Shown here piece after piece: positions 7,518-16,387 of a stretch of DNA of 38,244 nt. The number at the start of each line of letters is the position of its first letter. Position 1 is the stretch's first letter. A model generated the notes under the pieces. It did not search any database. It was not told where the DNA came from and saw only the letters and a list, made by a program, of their open reading frames with translations. Source of the stretch: an uncultured Campylobacterales bacterium (GTDB lineage: Bacteria; Campylobacterota; Campylobacteria; Campylobacterales; CACVAW01); the NCBI GenBank assembly GCA_902727925.1, contig CACVAW010000018.1, positions 1 to 38,244 on the forward strand. Direction: 5' to 3'. Position numbers and translations under genes: made by a program.

Positions 7518-9323
7518 TTACTCTACAGTCACACTCTTAGCCAGATTTCTTGGCATATCGACATCATTTCCTAATCTAACTGCTATTTCCATACTAAAAA
7601 GCTGTACTATTACAAGCATCTCAAAAAACTCTAACATTTCGTGATCGTGTTCTTCAATTTGAATAAAGTCATCACTAAGATCAAACTTATATGGTGATAT
7701 TGCCAAGGTTGTGGCATCTCTTGCTATTAGCTCTTCTAAGTTACTTTTGATTTTATCATAAAGAATATTTTTTGACATGAGTGCTACTGTAAAAAGCTCA
7801 CTATCAGCTAATGCTATAGGACCATGTTTCATCTCACCTGAAGGATATCCTTCTGCGTGAATGTAGCTTAGTTCTTTGAGCTTCAAAGCACCTTCTAAAG
7901 CTAATGGATAGAATATATCTCTACCTATGAAGAAAAATCCATGACCATGTAAATATCTTTTTGATAATCTTGTTAATTTTTCATGAGTAGTGGATTTAAC
8001 CTTGAGTACTCTAGGGGTATGTAGTAGTGCTTTTATATGTTTTTTTAATTCATCCGTTGAAATATTGTTTTTATGTTTGGCAAGGTAAAGGCTAAGCATC
8101 CAAAGAACTATAACCTGAGTAGTAAAGGCTTTTGTACTTGCTACTCCCTTTTCGATGCCTGCTCGTGTTAGAATAGAAGTGTCACTCAAACGAATAAGAG
8201 TTGAGTTATCAACATTACAGATACAAAGACTTTTAAGACCTGCAAGTTTGGCGATTTTAAGAGCTTCTATAGTATCAGCAGTCTCACCACTTTGTGATAT
8301 CGTAACAAAAAGCATATCTTTACTAAGAAGTGGTTCTTTGTATCTAAATTCACTTGCTATTTCTACGCTACATCTAATCTTTGCAACCCTTTGAAGTAAG
8401 TAACTTGCCACTAATCCAGCATGATAACTTGTACCACAAGCACAGATTTTAATCTCTTTTATACCTTCTAAAAGAGCGATATCAATCTCGTCAAAAGCTA
8501 TATAGTCGTCTTTAACCCTACCTATCATAGTGTCACTAGATACTAAAGACTGTTCATAAAGCTCTTTTTCCATAAAAAATCTAAATCCATCTTTTTGAGC
8601 GAATTGTTTATTTGATGGAAGCTTTGTTTTACTTAGAGTTTTTGATTCTTTTTGATTATATATTTTTACAGTTTTGGGACTGATATATCCATAATCACCA
8701 TCTTCAAGATATGATACTTCTTTTGCTTTTCCAATAAGTGGAGATTCTGAAGATGCGAAAAACAAGTCTTTGTTATCTGAGTATCCTAGTATCAAAGGTG
8801 AGCCTTTTTTGGCAAAATATATAGTATCATTTTGGCTTTTTGTTATAAGTAATATTGCATAAGCTCCTTCAAGAGCCTCAATAGTAGCTTCAAATGCTTT
8901 TAGTGAATTTTCATAAATACTTAAATTATGTTCAAACAGATGAACTATTGTTTCTGTATCTGTTTGAGATACAAATTTCTCTTCACCAAGTTCTTTTTTG
9001 ATATCAGCATAGTTTTCGATGATACCATTGTGAACTATATAGCTAATCTCTCCACTATGGGGATGAGCGTTTATTTCTGTAGGTTTACCATGTGTTGCCC
9101 ATCTTGTATGTGCTATACCTACTGAGAATCCAGATGTTTTGAAGTCCCCTACTTTGTTTTCGAGGTTTACTATCTTACCTATGGCTTTATATATATGTGA
9201 GTTGTTTGCTTCAAGTATTACTAGCCCTGCTGAGTCATAGCCTCTATATTCAAGCTCTTTTAATCCATCTATCAAAAACTCTAATGTAGACTCTTTTGTT
9301 ATACATCCAACTATTCCACACAT
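7518..9323 (-). CDS. glmS: Glucosamine-6-phosphate synthase GlmS
   Basis: Converts fructose-6-phosphate and glutamine to glucosamine-6-phosphate, the first step to UDP-GlcNAc for peptidoglycan and LPS. The product is 601 residues. I chose the ATG at 9323 so that the N-terminus is MCGIVGC, exposing Cys2, the glutaminase nucleophile; an upstream TTG at 9329 would bury it. The glutaminase domain shows RWATHGKPTEINAHPH and HNGIIENY. Two SIS domains follow (CGTSYHAGLVASY, TISQSGETADT, SYIHAEGYPSGEMKHGPIAL), and the C-terminus is DMPRNLAKSVTVE, as in the family. No glmS ribozyme-like sequence was recognised upstream. Confidence 0.97.
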   Translation of the reverse strand: MCGIVGCITKESTLEFLIDGLKELEYRGYDSAGLVILEANNSHIYKAIGKIVNLENKVGDFKTSGFSVGIAHTRWATHGKPTEINAHPHSGEISYIVHNGIIENYADIKKELGEEKFVSQTDTETIVHLFEHNLSIYENSLKAFEATIEALEGAYAILLITKSQNDTIYFAKKGSPLILGYSDNKDLFFASSESPLIGKAKEVSYLEDGDYGYISPKTVKIYNQKESKTLSKTKLPSNKQFAQKDGFRFFMEKELYEQSLVSSDTMIGRVKDDYIAFDEIDIALLEGIKEIKICACGTSYHAGLVASYLLQRVAKIRCSVEIASEFRYKEPLLSKDMLFVTISQSGETADTIEALKIAKLAGLKSLCICNVDNSTLIRLSDTSILTRAGIEKGVASTKAFTTQVIVLWMLSLYLAKHKNNISTDELKKHIKALLHTPRVLKVKSTTHEKLTRLSKRYLHGHGFFFIGRDIFYPLALEGALKLKELSYIHAEGYPSGEMKHGPIALADSELFTVALMSKNILYDKIKSNLEELIARDATTLAISPYKFDLSDDFIQIEEHDHEMLEFFEMLVIVQLFSMEIAVRLGNDVDMPRNLAKSVTVE

Positions 9324-9443
9324 AAACAACCCTAATATTTTATTAAGACTTCTAAATAGATATATTTTATATTTATTCAGAAATCTCTGTTATTAATTCG
9401 TGATTATATCGTACTTGTATAAGTTCTTATTTGCTTTGATAAA

Positions 9444-9481
9444 TGAGACCTCTGAACAATTATAATTATTCAGAGGTCTCA
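9444..9481. mobile_element. 38-bp relic of the TGAGACCTCTGAA inverted-repeat family
   Basis: TGAGACCTCTGAA and its complement TTCAGAGGTCTCA face each other across a 12-nt AT spacer. These are the terminal inverted repeats of the elements at 16225-16387 and 17294-17562 with almost no interior, so an internal deletion derivative is likely. The left flank ATAAA equals the target duplication of the 17294 element, but the right flank does not match. A further TIR-like 14-mer, TATATTTATTCAGA, occurs at 9368-9381. The palindrome lies between divergent glmS and ferredoxin promoters and could affect either. Confidence 0.65.
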
Positions 9482-9506
9482 GACATATAATGTAAAATTT
9501 TTGTGC

Positions 9507-9512
9507 TATAAT
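9507..9512 (+). promoter_or_regulatory. Probable -10 box for the ferredoxin-ndk-yceD operon
   Basis: TATAAT preceded by TTTTTGTGC, about 29 bases upstream of the ferredoxin ATG. The ribosome site AAAGGA follows at 9527-9532. The MITE palindrome ends 26 bases upstream, covering the -35 region and beyond. Confidence 0.5.
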
Positions 9513-9540
9513 CCAAAACATTTTTTAAAGGATTAACTAA

Positions 9541-9813
9541 ATGGCTGTAGAAATAACTGACATATGTATATCTTGTGGAGCTTGTATTGATGAGTGTCCT
9601 GTAGAAGCTATAGTAGATGATGAGGATAACCCAACAGGCGAAGATATCTATTTCGTCTATGATGACAAATGTGTAGAGTGTGTAGGACATAATGAAACAC
9701 CAGCATGTGCAGACGCATGTCCAACTTCTGGATGTATCGTATGGGATGCACCAAAAGAAGGAAGACCACTACACGAAGAGCGTGGCAATGCAGGCGAACC
9801 TGTAGTAGACTAA
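9541..9813 (+). CDS. 2[4Fe-4S] ferredoxin (YfhL/Alvin type)
   Basis: A 90-residue electron carrier. The first cluster motif is [12 protein letters not shown] (C-x2-C-x2-C-x3-CP). The second is the longer [18 protein letters not shown], with an 8-residue insert between the second and third cysteines, which is typical of the Alvin/YfhL ferredoxin group with very low potential. The tail is rich in acidic and Gly residues. It heads a short operon with ndk and yceD. The specific redox partner cannot be deduced; in this phylum such ferredoxins serve 2-oxoacid oxidoreductases and hydrogenases. Confidence 0.92.
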   Translation: MAVEITDICISCGACIDECPVEAIVDDEDNPTGEDIYFVYDDKCVECVGHNETPACADACPTSGCIVWDAPKEGRPLHEERGNAGEPVVD

Positions 9814-9838
9814 ACAAAAAATTAAGGAAAAGAATTAT

Positions 9839-10243
9839 ATGCAACAGACTCTCTCAATTATAAAGCCAGATGCAGTAAAAAAAAATGTAATTGGTAAAAT
9901 AATAGATATATTTGAATCAAATGATCTTGAAATAAATCAAATGAAAAAAATCAAATTAAGCTCTGAAAATGTAGCTCAGTTTTATGCTGAACATAAAAAT
10001 AGACCATTTTTCACAAACCTTAAAGACTATATGACATCTGGTGATGTAGTAATAATAGTACTTGAAGGCGAGAATGCAATTATCAAAAATAGAACTCTCA
10101 TGGGTGCTACAAACCCTAAAGAAGCTGAAACTGGCACTATAAGACAAAGATTTGCAACTGATATAAGCCAAAATGCAGTTCACGGAAGTGACTCAGAAAC
10201 AAGTGCAAAAAGAGAAATTGATTTCTTTTTTCCTAAGATATAA
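9839..10243 (+). CDS. ndk: Nucleoside diphosphate kinase
   Basis: A 134-residue cytoplasmic enzyme that moves the terminal phosphate from ATP to other NDPs. It begins [15 protein letters not shown] and contains NAVHGSDS, where the histidine is the phosphorylated catalytic residue, plus GATNPKEA and GTIRQRFA for nucleotide binding. The length is typical. Its stop overlaps the yceD start as TAATG. Confidence 0.97.
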   Translation: MQQTLSIIKPDAVKKNVIGKIIDIFESNDLEINQMKKIKLSSENVAQFYAEHKNRPFFTNLKDYMTSGDVVIIVLEGENAIIKNRTLMGATNPKEAETGTIRQRFATDISQNAVHGSDSETSAKREIDFFFPKI

Positions 10244-10614
10244 TGAAAATAGCTTTTCACAAACTAAACAATCCTGTAGATATCAATATAAAAGTAGAAA
10301 ATATTGTTTTTGTAGGTGAACTTTCGAAAAAAAGTAGATTTGCCGAGCTTAAAGGTAACTTAAAAGGTGAACTTGATTTTATATGTGATGTATGCTCAAA
10401 AGAATCACAAAAACATTTAAACGAACCTCTTGAACTAAAACTCACAAACAGACCTCTAAGCCTTGAAGAAGAAAGTAACCTTGATATAGTTGAGTGCTTA
10501 GATATTATAGATATTGAAGAGATTATTAACTCGGAATTAAACTCACACAAAAGTGATTATAATAAATGTAATAAATGTCAGATAAACGACAATGATGAAT
10601 TAATAGTTGTATAA
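10243..10614 (+). CDS. YceD (DUF177) family protein
   Basis: A 123-residue protein with the DUF177 pattern: an N-terminal FHKL / VFVGELSKKS part and two Cys-x2-Cys pairs (CDVCSKES near 45 and CNKCQIND near 110) that probably hold a metal. The mid-region LDIVECLDIIDIEEIINSEL is also typical. In many bacteria yceD is paired with rpmF and is involved in 23S rRNA maturation or ribosome biogenesis. Here it follows ndk with a 1-base overlap, but rpmF does not follow; infA does. Confidence 0.8.
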   Translation: MKIAFHKLNNPVDINIKVENIVFVGELSKKSRFAELKGNLKGELDFICDVCSKESQKHLNEPLELKLTNRPLSLEEESNLDIVECLDIIDIEEIINSELNSHKSDYNKCNKCQINDNDELIVV

Positions 10615-10765
10615 TTTTATATTCCTTGTAAACAAGGTTGGAGATATTCTGTAAAAAATGTTAAAACTAAAACTCTGAGACGTTAGTCGAAGCTTTAGTG
10701 ATATGAATTGAAAGGAATTCACTTCCTTTCAAGAAGAAAATTGTAAATAAAGGAGGAAATAATTA
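10615..10765 (+). other. yceD-infA spacer / infA leader with hairpin
   Basis: 151 bases with no ORF. It contains TTGAAAGGAA (10708-10717) and its perfect complement TTCCTTTCAA (10723-10732), then a strong ribosome site AAAGGAGG at 10750-10757. No U-tract follows the hairpin, so it is not a normal terminator and may structure the infA leader. No rpmF, plsX, secY or map fragment was recognised. Confidence 0.5.
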
Positions 10766-10984
10766 ATGGCAAAAAATGATGTTATTGAAATAGATGGTAA
10801 AGTAACTGAAGCTCTTCCAAATGCTACATTCAAAGTAGAATTGGATAATGGACATGAAATACTATGTCATATAGCTGGTAAAATGAGAATGCACTATATA
10901 AGAATAATGCCAGGCGATAAAGTGAAAGTTGAACTTACACCTTATAGTCTAGATAAAGGCAGAATCACTTATAGATACAAATAG
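10766..10984 (+). CDS. infA: Translation initiation factor IF-1
   Basis: A 72-residue S1/OB-fold protein that binds the A site of the 30S subunit during initiation. The sequence is highly typical: [19 protein letters not shown], then [35 protein letters not shown] and TYRYK at the end. It has a strong AAAGGAGG site. Usually it sits directly after map/secY in this phylum; here it follows yceD and heads the rpmJ-rpsM-rpsK-rpsD-rpoA-rplQ run. Confidence 0.98.
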   Translation: MAKNDVIEIDGKVTEALPNATFKVELDNGHEILCHIAGKMRMHYIRIMPGDKVKVELTPYSLDKGRITYRYK

Positions 10985-11201
10985 TTTATTATATAGAGAA
11001 ATTAAGCCAAAGTTTGGTATATTCTCGCCTCAAAAGCTGTGTGAAGAATAATTGAAAAAGTACCACTGTTTTTTCAATTGTTGGTTTTTAAATATTTATG
11101 ATTTTTTGTAAATATCATCAAAAAACCTGTTAAACAACAGTTTTGAAAGTGGAAATTGTAGTGCCGTTGGTATTATAAATACAAGATTTCAAAGGATATA
11201 C
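10985..11201 (+). other. infA-rpmJ spacer with AT-rich hairpin
   Basis: A 217-base gap that is unusually long inside a ribosomal operon. AATTGAAAAA (11050-11059) pairs with TTTTTCAATT (11070-11079), followed by GTTGGTTTTTAAA, so a weak terminator or attenuator is possible. A second imperfect palindrome lies near 11086-11128. A -10-like TATTAT at 11171-11176 could start a new transcript for rpmJ. No coding frame was seen. Confidence 0.4.
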
Positions 11202-11315
11202 ATGAAGGTTAGACCTAGTGTAAAAAAGATTTGCGATAAATGTAAGGTTATCAAAAGAAGAGGTGCCATTAGGGTTATTTGTAGTAATAAAAGACATAAA
11301 CAAAGACAAGGATAA
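11202..11315 (+). CDS. rpmJ: 50S ribosomal protein L36 (bL36)
   Basis: A 37-residue protein, [20 protein letters not shown] then [17 protein letters not shown]. The three cysteines and the late histidine (C-x2-C, C, H) are the zinc ligands of the C+ form of L36. An AAAGGA site lies at 11191-11196, and the stop is 4 bases before rpsM. It is easily missed because of its length. Confidence 0.97.
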   Translation: MKVRPSVKKICDKCKVIKRRGAIRVICSNKRHKQRQG

Positions 11316-11319
11316 TTAA

Positions 11320-11682
11320 ATGGCTAGAATTTCTGGTGTAGATTTACCAAAAAATAAAAGAATTGAGTATGCTCTTACTTATATCTTCGGAATTGGTCTT
11401 CATAGTTCTAGAAAAATATTAGATGCAATTAGTATCTCTTATGACAAAAGAACAAGAGACCTAAGTGAAGCTGATGTAGCATCTATTCGTAACGAAATCC
11501 AAAATACTTTTATGGTTGAAGGGGATCTGAGAAAAAAAGTATCAGTTGATATAAAAACTCTTAGAGATTTAGGAAGTTACAGAGGGATAAGACACAGACG
11601 TGGTCTTCCTGTAAGAGGTCAAAAAACAAAAACAAATGCCAGAACAAGAAAAGGTAAAAGAAAAACTGTTGGTTCAGCATAA
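11320..11682 (+). CDS. rpsM: 30S ribosomal protein S13 (uS13)
   Basis: A 120-residue protein of the 30S head. It starts [20 protein letters not shown] with the helix-two-turn-helix [13 protein letters not shown], and ends with [20 protein letters not shown] plus the basic [15 protein letters not shown] tail that contacts tRNA. Second gene of the rpmJ-rplQ run; length normal. Confidence 0.98.
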   Translation: MARISGVDLPKNKRIEYALTYIFGIGLHSSRKILDAISISYDKRTRDLSEADVASIRNEIQNTFMVEGDLRKKVSVDIKTLRDLGSYRGIRHRRGLPVRGQKTKTNARTRKGKRKTVGSA

Positions 11683-11704
11683 TTATAGGATGGAGAAATA
11701 GATA

Positions 11705-12100
11705 ATGGCAAAAAGAAAAGTAGCAAGTAAAAAGAAAAAAGTTTTTAAAAGCATTGCTAATGGTGTTGTATATGTAACATCAACATTCAATAATACTGTT
11801 GTAACTCTAACTGATACAATGGGTAATGTTATTGCTTGGAGTAGTGCTGGATCACTAGGCTTTAAGGGCAGTAAAAAATCAACTCCATTCGCAGCTCAAC
11901 AAACAGCTGAAACTTTAATGGAAAAAGCAAAAGAAAATGGTATAAAAACTGTTGGAATTAAAGTTCAAGGCCCAGGTGGCGGACGTGAAACAGCTGTAAA
12001 AAGTATAGGTGCAACAGAAGGCGTAAAAGTAGTATTCTTAAAAGATATAACACCTTTACCACATAATGGTTGTAGACCACCTAAAAGAAGAAGAGTATAG
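11705..12100 (+). CDS. rpsK: 30S ribosomal protein S11 (uS11)
   Basis: A 131-residue platform protein. Typical landmarks are [65 protein letters not shown] and the [13 protein letters not shown] end. It lies 22 bases after rpsM with a GGATGGAG-type ribosome site. Confidence 0.98.
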   Translation: MAKRKVASKKKKVFKSIANGVVYVTSTFNNTVVTLTDTMGNVIAWSSAGSLGFKGSKKSTPFAAQQTAETLMEKAKENGIKTVGIKVQGPGGGRETAVKSIGATEGVKVVFLKDITPLPHNGCRPPKRRRV

Positions 12101-12147
12101 TTTATATAGTATCTTTATGATACATTGAATAATTTGGGAGAATAATA

Positions 12148-12774
12148 ATGGCAAGATATAGAGGACCTGTCGAGAAGATAGAGAGAAGATTCGGAGTTAG
12201 TCTAGCCCTAAAAGGTGAAAGAAGATTAAGTGGTAAAAGTGCACTTGACAAAAGACCTTATAGACCAGGACAACACGGGCAAAGCAGAACAAAGATTAGT
12301 GAGTATGGACAACAATTAAGAGAAAAACAAAAAGCTAAATTCATGTATGGCGTAAGCGAAAAACAATTTAGTAACCTATTTAAAGAAGCTAATAGACTTA
12401 GTGGTAATACTGGTGAAAACTTAATTTATTTACTTGAAACAAGATTAGATAACGTAGTTTATAGAATGGGATTTTCAACAACAAGAAGATTTTCAAGACA
12501 ACTAGTAAGTCATGGTCACGTACTTGTTGATGGTAAGAAAGTTGATATTCCTTCATTTAAAGTAAAACCTGGACAAAAAATAGAAATCAGAGAAAAAAGT
12601 AAGAAAAACCCTCAAATAATAAGAGCGTTAGAACTTACTTCACAAACTGGTATAGTAAGCTGGGTAGATGTAGAAAAAGAAAAACAATTCGGTATGTTTA
12701 CAAGACTTCCGACAAGAGAAGAAGTTGTAATACCTGTTGAAGAAAGACTAATAGTAGAACTATACTCTAAATAA
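12148..12774 (+). CDS. rpsD: 30S ribosomal protein S4 (uS4)
   Basis: A 208-residue 16S rRNA-binding assembly protein. It starts [20 protein letters not shown] with no N-terminal zinc cysteines, the C-minus form. The S4 RNA-binding domain is visible as [20 protein letters not shown] and [19 protein letters not shown]. In many bacteria S4 represses the alpha operon by binding its leader; the candidate leaders here are the spacers before rpmJ and rpsD. Confidence 0.98.
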   Translation: MARYRGPVEKIERRFGVSLALKGERRLSGKSALDKRPYRPGQHGQSRTKISEYGQQLREKQKAKFMYGVSEKQFSNLFKEANRLSGNTGENLIYLLETRLDNVVYRMGFSTTRRFSRQLVSHGHVLVDGKKVDIPSFKVKPGQKIEIREKSKKNPQIIRALELTSQTGIVSWVDVEKEKQFGMFTRLPTREEVVIPVEERLIVELYSK

Positions 12775-12786
12775 TAAAGGTTAATA

Positions 12787-13794
12787 ATGAGAGAAATAAA
12801 AACATCACCATATATACCTACAAATTTAGAGTTAAAAATATTAGATAATAATAAAGCAGAAGTTGTTGCATACCCATTTGAAAGTGGTTTTGCAATAACT
12901 CTTGCTCATCCATTAAAAAGACTATTGTTATCAAGTACGGTAGGATATGCTCCAACTGCTATTAAAATATCTGGTATTGAACACGAATTTGATACTATAA
13001 AAGGTGTTTTAGAAGATGCTGCAATACTAATATCAAATGTTAAAAACCTTAGATTCAAAATCAAAGATGAAGAGAGCACAAGAGCAGAAGTAAAATATAG
13101 CTTTTCAAAAAAGCAAGAACTATTAGGTTCAAGCTTTGTAAATGATGAAGTTGATGTAACATTACCTGAAAATTATGTAGCGACACTAAATGATGATGCA
13201 AACTTAGAAATAACAATAGTAATAGAAAAAGGTATAGGTTACGTTCCAAGTGAAGACTTAAGAGATAAAGTTTCTAAAAACTTCATCCCTATGGATGCGT
13301 TTTTTACACCTGTGCTAAAAGCTACTTATGATATTGAAAATGTTTTGGTTGAAGATAATCCAAACTTTGAAAAAATCATATTTCAAATACAAACTGATGG
13401 ACAAATAACTCCTGAAAATGCATTTAAAAATGCTTTAGCTATTATGAATGAACAACTTGTAGTATTTAATCAAGAGATGAAAATACCAAAAGTGAAAATT
13501 GCTAAAGTGAAAAATGCATCAAATGAACTAGACGTACTATTTACAAAAATAGAAAACCTAGACATTGGAACTAGAGGTAAAAATGCTCTAAGTAAAAGTG
13601 ATTTTGTATATGCTGCTCAAGTAGCTATGCTAAGCAAAGATGGTTTAAAATCAATCAAAAACTTAGGTAAAAAATCATTAGAAGAAATAGAACAAGTAAT
13701 GGAAAGTTTGAACTATCCTGTAGGATATAATTTTTCTGATGAACAAATAGAGATAATTAATTTAAAATTAACTGAGCTTCAAGGGATAGAGTAA
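12787..13794 (+). CDS. rpoA: DNA-directed RNA polymerase subunit alpha
   Basis: A 335-residue subunit that dimerises to nucleate RNA polymerase. The N-terminal domain shows [19 protein letters not shown] and the assembly region; the C-terminal domain shows [16 protein letters not shown] and the helix-hairpin-helix [14 protein letters not shown] that binds UP elements and activators. Length is normal. The stop overlaps the rplQ start as TAATG. Confidence 0.98.
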   Translation: MREIKTSPYIPTNLELKILDNNKAEVVAYPFESGFAITLAHPLKRLLLSSTVGYAPTAIKISGIEHEFDTIKGVLEDAAILISNVKNLRFKIKDEESTRAEVKYSFSKKQELLGSSFVNDEVDVTLPENYVATLNDDANLEITIVIEKGIGYVPSEDLRDKVSKNFIPMDAFFTPVLKATYDIENVLVEDNPNFEKIIFQIQTDGQITPENAFKNALAIMNEQLVVFNQEMKIPKVKIAKVKNASNELDVLFTKIENLDIGTRGKNALSKSDFVYAAQVAMLSKDGLKSIKNLGKKSLEEIEQVMESLNYPVGYNFSDEQIEIINLKLTELQGIE

Positions 13795-14144
13795 TGAGAC
13801 ATAGACATGGATATAGAAAGCTAGGAAGAGATAGTGCTCATAGAAAAGCACTACTTAAAAATTTAAGTATCTCTTTAATAACTAGCAAAAAAATAGAAAC
13901 AACTTTACCAAAAGCAAAAGAACTTAGAAGTTATATAGAAAAACTTATAACTAAAGCTAAAGTTGCTGATGCTAATTCACATAAAGCTGTTTTTGCTTAT
14001 TTACAAAATAAGATTGCTACGAACAAATTAGTTGAGGAAATCGCACCTGATTATAAGACAAGAAATGGTGGATATACTCGTATAGTAAAAACTAGAATAA
14101 GAAGAGGTGATGCTTCACCTATGGCTTATATCGAACTAGTATAA
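13794..14144 (+). CDS. rplQ: 50S ribosomal protein L17 (bL17)
   Basis: A 116-residue protein. It begins [20 protein letters not shown], followed by [20 protein letters not shown] and the end [20 protein letters not shown]. Last gene of the ribosomal run. Start overlaps the rpoA stop by one base. Confidence 0.98.
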   Translation: MRHRHGYRKLGRDSAHRKALLKNLSISLITSKKIETTLPKAKELRSYIEKLITKAKVADANSHKAVFAYLQNKIATNKLVEEIAPDYKTRNGGYTRIVKTRIRRGDASPMAYIELV

Positions 14145-14165
14145 TTAAATATTTTAGGAGCTAAG

Positions 14166-14435
14166 ATGTTTCCTTTTTCTAATGAAGATTTAAAACCCGT
14201 AGTTTTAAATACCCTAGATAAGTTAAGACCTGTCTTAATCAAAGACGGTGGTAATATAGAATTAGTTGATATCAAAGCTCCCAAAATAATGGTTCGTCTT
14301 CAAGGGGCATGTGTTGGATGTAGTTCTAGCAGTGTCACTCTAAAAAAGCTAATCGAAAAACAACTCAAAATTGATATTCATCCAGAATGTGAGATAGTTG
14401 ATGTTACGAAAACAGCCGGTTGTGGATGTAAATAA
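14166..14435 (+). CDS. NifU-like Fe-S scaffold (Nfu domain)
   Basis: An 89-residue stand-alone Nfu domain that carries a cluster to target apoproteins. It shows LDKLRPVLIKDGGNIELVDI and the cluster site GACVGCSSSSVTLKK with Cys-x2-Cys near residue 50. An extra Cys-Gly-Cys pair (TAGCGCK) is at the very end. The gene order nfu - hypothetical - murE is one I recall from Campylobacter, which supports the phylum call. AGGAG precedes the ATG. Confidence 0.9.
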   Translation: MFPFSNEDLKPVVLNTLDKLRPVLIKDGGNIELVDIKAPKIMVRLQGACVGCSSSSVTLKKLIEKQLKIDIHPECEIVDVTKTAGCGCK

Positions 14436-14973
14436 AGAGCTTCTAACAGAAGCCAAAAATCTATTCTTAAAACAAGATTTTACTAACTCTTCAGATATAT
14501 ATAGCTATATATTGACACAAGACTTTAATAATAATGAAGCTTTGTTAATGTCACATCTAATAGAACTTACCTCTTTTAATAAAGCTTATGCCTTAAGCCT
14601 TGCTGATGATTTTTTCCGTAAAAAGTCTCTTCGTCAAGATGATGTCTATGAAAATATAAATGATAAAATAGATTATTACTTTGATAATAAAATACAAACA
14701 AAAATCCATCAAAGTGACGCTATATCATATAATGAATTTAAAAACAGTATTGATAACTATAGTGACGATTACGAACTTTCGTTTTACTTAACTCATGTAT
14801 ATATGAAAATAAGTTTTAAAGATGAATATGAAATTGTTGAGTTTTTAACTACCCTCCTAGATAAGAACTTAGAAAATTTAGCAATTCAATATTTTGAAAA
14901 ATTCTCACATCTAATAACAAATGAAACAAATATACAAAACATATCAAAAAAACTACAAAAGTCCCTAAAGTGA
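14422..14973 (+). CDS. Conserved hypothetical helical protein between nfu and murE
   Basis: A predicted 183-residue cytoplasmic protein with no motif I can name. It is helical and acidic, with repeated AKNLFLKQDF, EALLMSHLIELTSF and LAIQYFEKFSHL segments that could be TPR-like pairs. The frame is open from a TTG at 14398, but I prefer GTG at 14422, which overlaps the nfu end by 14 bases. The stop overlaps the murE GTG as GTGA. Its fixed place between nfu and murE in this phylum suggests a conserved, perhaps wall-related job; that is inference. Confidence 0.7.
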   Translation: MDVNKELLTEAKNLFLKQDFTNSSDIYSYILTQDFNNNEALLMSHLIELTSFNKAYALSLADDFFRKKSLRQDDVYENINDKIDYYFDNKIQTKIHQSDAISYNEFKNSIDNYSDDYELSFYLTHVYMKISFKDEYEIVEFLTTLLDKNLENLAIQYFEKFSHLITNETNIQNISKKLQKSLK

Positions 14974-16223
14974 TTAAAGACCTTACTGATGATACAAAAG
15001 AAAGCAATAAAAACAGAGCCTTTTTAAAAACTCACCAAAATGCCAAATATATAGATAGTACTATAAAAAACATATATACACCCAAAGAAGTTCTTGAATC
15101 AATAGATGTCTCAAGTATTAAAATAATAGGCATTACAGGTACTAATGGCAAAACATCAACAGCTGCAATTATATACTCTTTACTACTTGACCTTGGGTAC
15201 AAGGTAGCTATGCAAGGAACTCGTGGATTCTTTGTCAATGAAGAACAAATAGAAGACAAAAGTCTAACAACCCCAAGTATTCTGAACACTATAAAACACT
15301 TACACATTGCAAAAGAAAATGATTGCCAATATTTTGTAATGGAAGTAAGCTCACACGCAATTCATCAAAAAAGAATAGAGGGTATTGAATATGAGCTTAA
15401 AATCCTCACAAATATCACAAGTGATCATCTAGATTACCATAAAACTTATGAAGAATACAAAAGCGTAAAAGAAAGCTTTTTTTTGGGTAACGCTAAAAAA
15501 CTAATCAACAAAGATACTATAGAAATAAAGTTTGATAAATCCAACGCATACACATATTCACTTGATAAACCTGCGACATTCAAAGTAGATGCCTATAGTC
15601 TAAAAAATGGTATAACAGCTCTTATTAAACATATATCCGAAAATGCTAGCTTTGAATCTAACTTATGTGGTGTATTTAATGTATATAACTTATTAGCTGC
15701 TGTCTCAGCTGTCAAAATAGTTACGAAAACAAGCCTTGAAAAGATTTGTGAGCAAGTACCTAACTTCTTAGGAGTAAGTGGAAGAGCTGAAGTAGTACAC
15801 TCAAAACCCAGCGTAATAGTAGATTTCGCACATACAGAAGATGGTATCAAAAATATCCTAGAATCACTAAAAACTCCGAATCTAATAGTAGTATTTGGTG
15901 CGGGTGGAGATAGAGACAAAAGTAAACGTGCCAAAATGGGTAAAACCGTACAACACTACGCAAAAGAAATAATAATAACCAATGACAACCCAAGAAGCGA
16001 AGACCCTATAGAAATCATACAAGATATAATAGAAGGCCTTGATGAAGACACTAATGCTCTTGCCGTGCCGGATAGAAAACAAGCAATATACAAGGCACTG
16101 AGCCTTGCTAATGAAGATGATATAGTTTGTATATTAGGTAAAGGGGATGAAACTTATATAGAAATAGATAATCAAAAAATTCCTCATAACGATAAAGCTT
16201 GTGTTTTGGAGTACTATAACTGA
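14970..16223 (+). CDS. murE: UDP-MurNAc-tripeptide synthetase MurE
   Basis: A 417-residue Mur ligase that adds meso-diaminopimelate to UDP-MurNAc-L-Ala-D-Glu in the cytoplasm. Landmarks are the P-loop GITGTNGKTSTAAI, VMEVSSHAI, NITSDHLDYHKT, the Lys site in YKSVKESFF, VVFGAGGDRDKSKRAKMG, and DNPRSEDP, whose DNPR marks the meso-DAP type. It is shorter than E. coli MurE because the N-terminal domain is reduced, which is typical here. The start is GTG in an overlap with the previous gene. The gene ends one base before the MITE at 16225. Confidence 0.95.
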   Translation: MIKDLTDDTKESNKNRAFLKTHQNAKYIDSTIKNIYTPKEVLESIDVSSIKIIGITGTNGKTSTAAIIYSLLLDLGYKVAMQGTRGFFVNEEQIEDKSLTTPSILNTIKHLHIAKENDCQYFVMEVSSHAIHQKRIEGIEYELKILTNITSDHLDYHKTYEEYKSVKESFFLGNAKKLINKDTIEIKFDKSNAYTYSLDKPATFKVDAYSLKNGITALIKHISENASFESNLCGVFNVYNLLAAVSAVKIVTKTSLEKICEQVPNFLGVSGRAEVVHSKPSVIVDFAHTEDGIKNILESLKTPNLIVVFGAGGDRDKSKRAKMGKTVQHYAKEIIITNDNPRSEDPIEIIQDIIEGLDEDTNALAVPDRKQAIYKALSLANEDDIVCILGKGDETYIEIDNQKIPHNDKACVLEYYN

Positions 16224-16224
16224 T

Positions 16225-16387
16225 CGAGACCTCTAAATATTTACAGCATTCATAAGAAAGGATTCTTTTGGCGATTTTTACAAAAATAAATTCTTATATT
16301 AGCTATGGCTAGTACTTCATCTTTATTTTTGTAAAACTCATCCAAAATCTTTCCTTCTATAAATTATATATTTATTCAGAGGTCTCA
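16225..16387. mobile_element. MITE copy A (163 bp, single hairpin)
   Basis: Begins CGAGACCTCT and ends AGAGGTCTCA, the terminal repeats of the family. The interior has a long stem (15 perfect base pairs 16276-16290 / 16322-16336, extended by GGATT-TTTTGG against CCAAAATCTTTCC) around a loop carrying GGCTAGTACTTC (16307-16318). The right half aligns with copy B at 17431-17562; the left hairpin of copy B is missing. No 5-bp target duplication is visible (CTGAT against ATCTT), so one end may have been lost or rearranged. It follows the murE stop by one base and supplies the TGA stop of the Fic gene. No ORF inside. Confidence 0.8.

Noticed and set aside
9324-9329. TTG at 9329 as the glmS start
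   Set aside because: It would place two residues before Met-Cys and remove the N-terminal cysteine nucleophile required after Met removal.
9324-9446. glmS ribozyme/riboswitch upstream of glmS
   Set aside because: No recognisable conserved core; the leader is AT-rich and contains MITE-like sequence instead.
10615-11201. tRNA genes or an rpmF gene in the spacers around infA
   Set aside because: No T-loop GGTTCRA pattern with matching acceptor arms, and no L32-like basic ORF was found in any frame.
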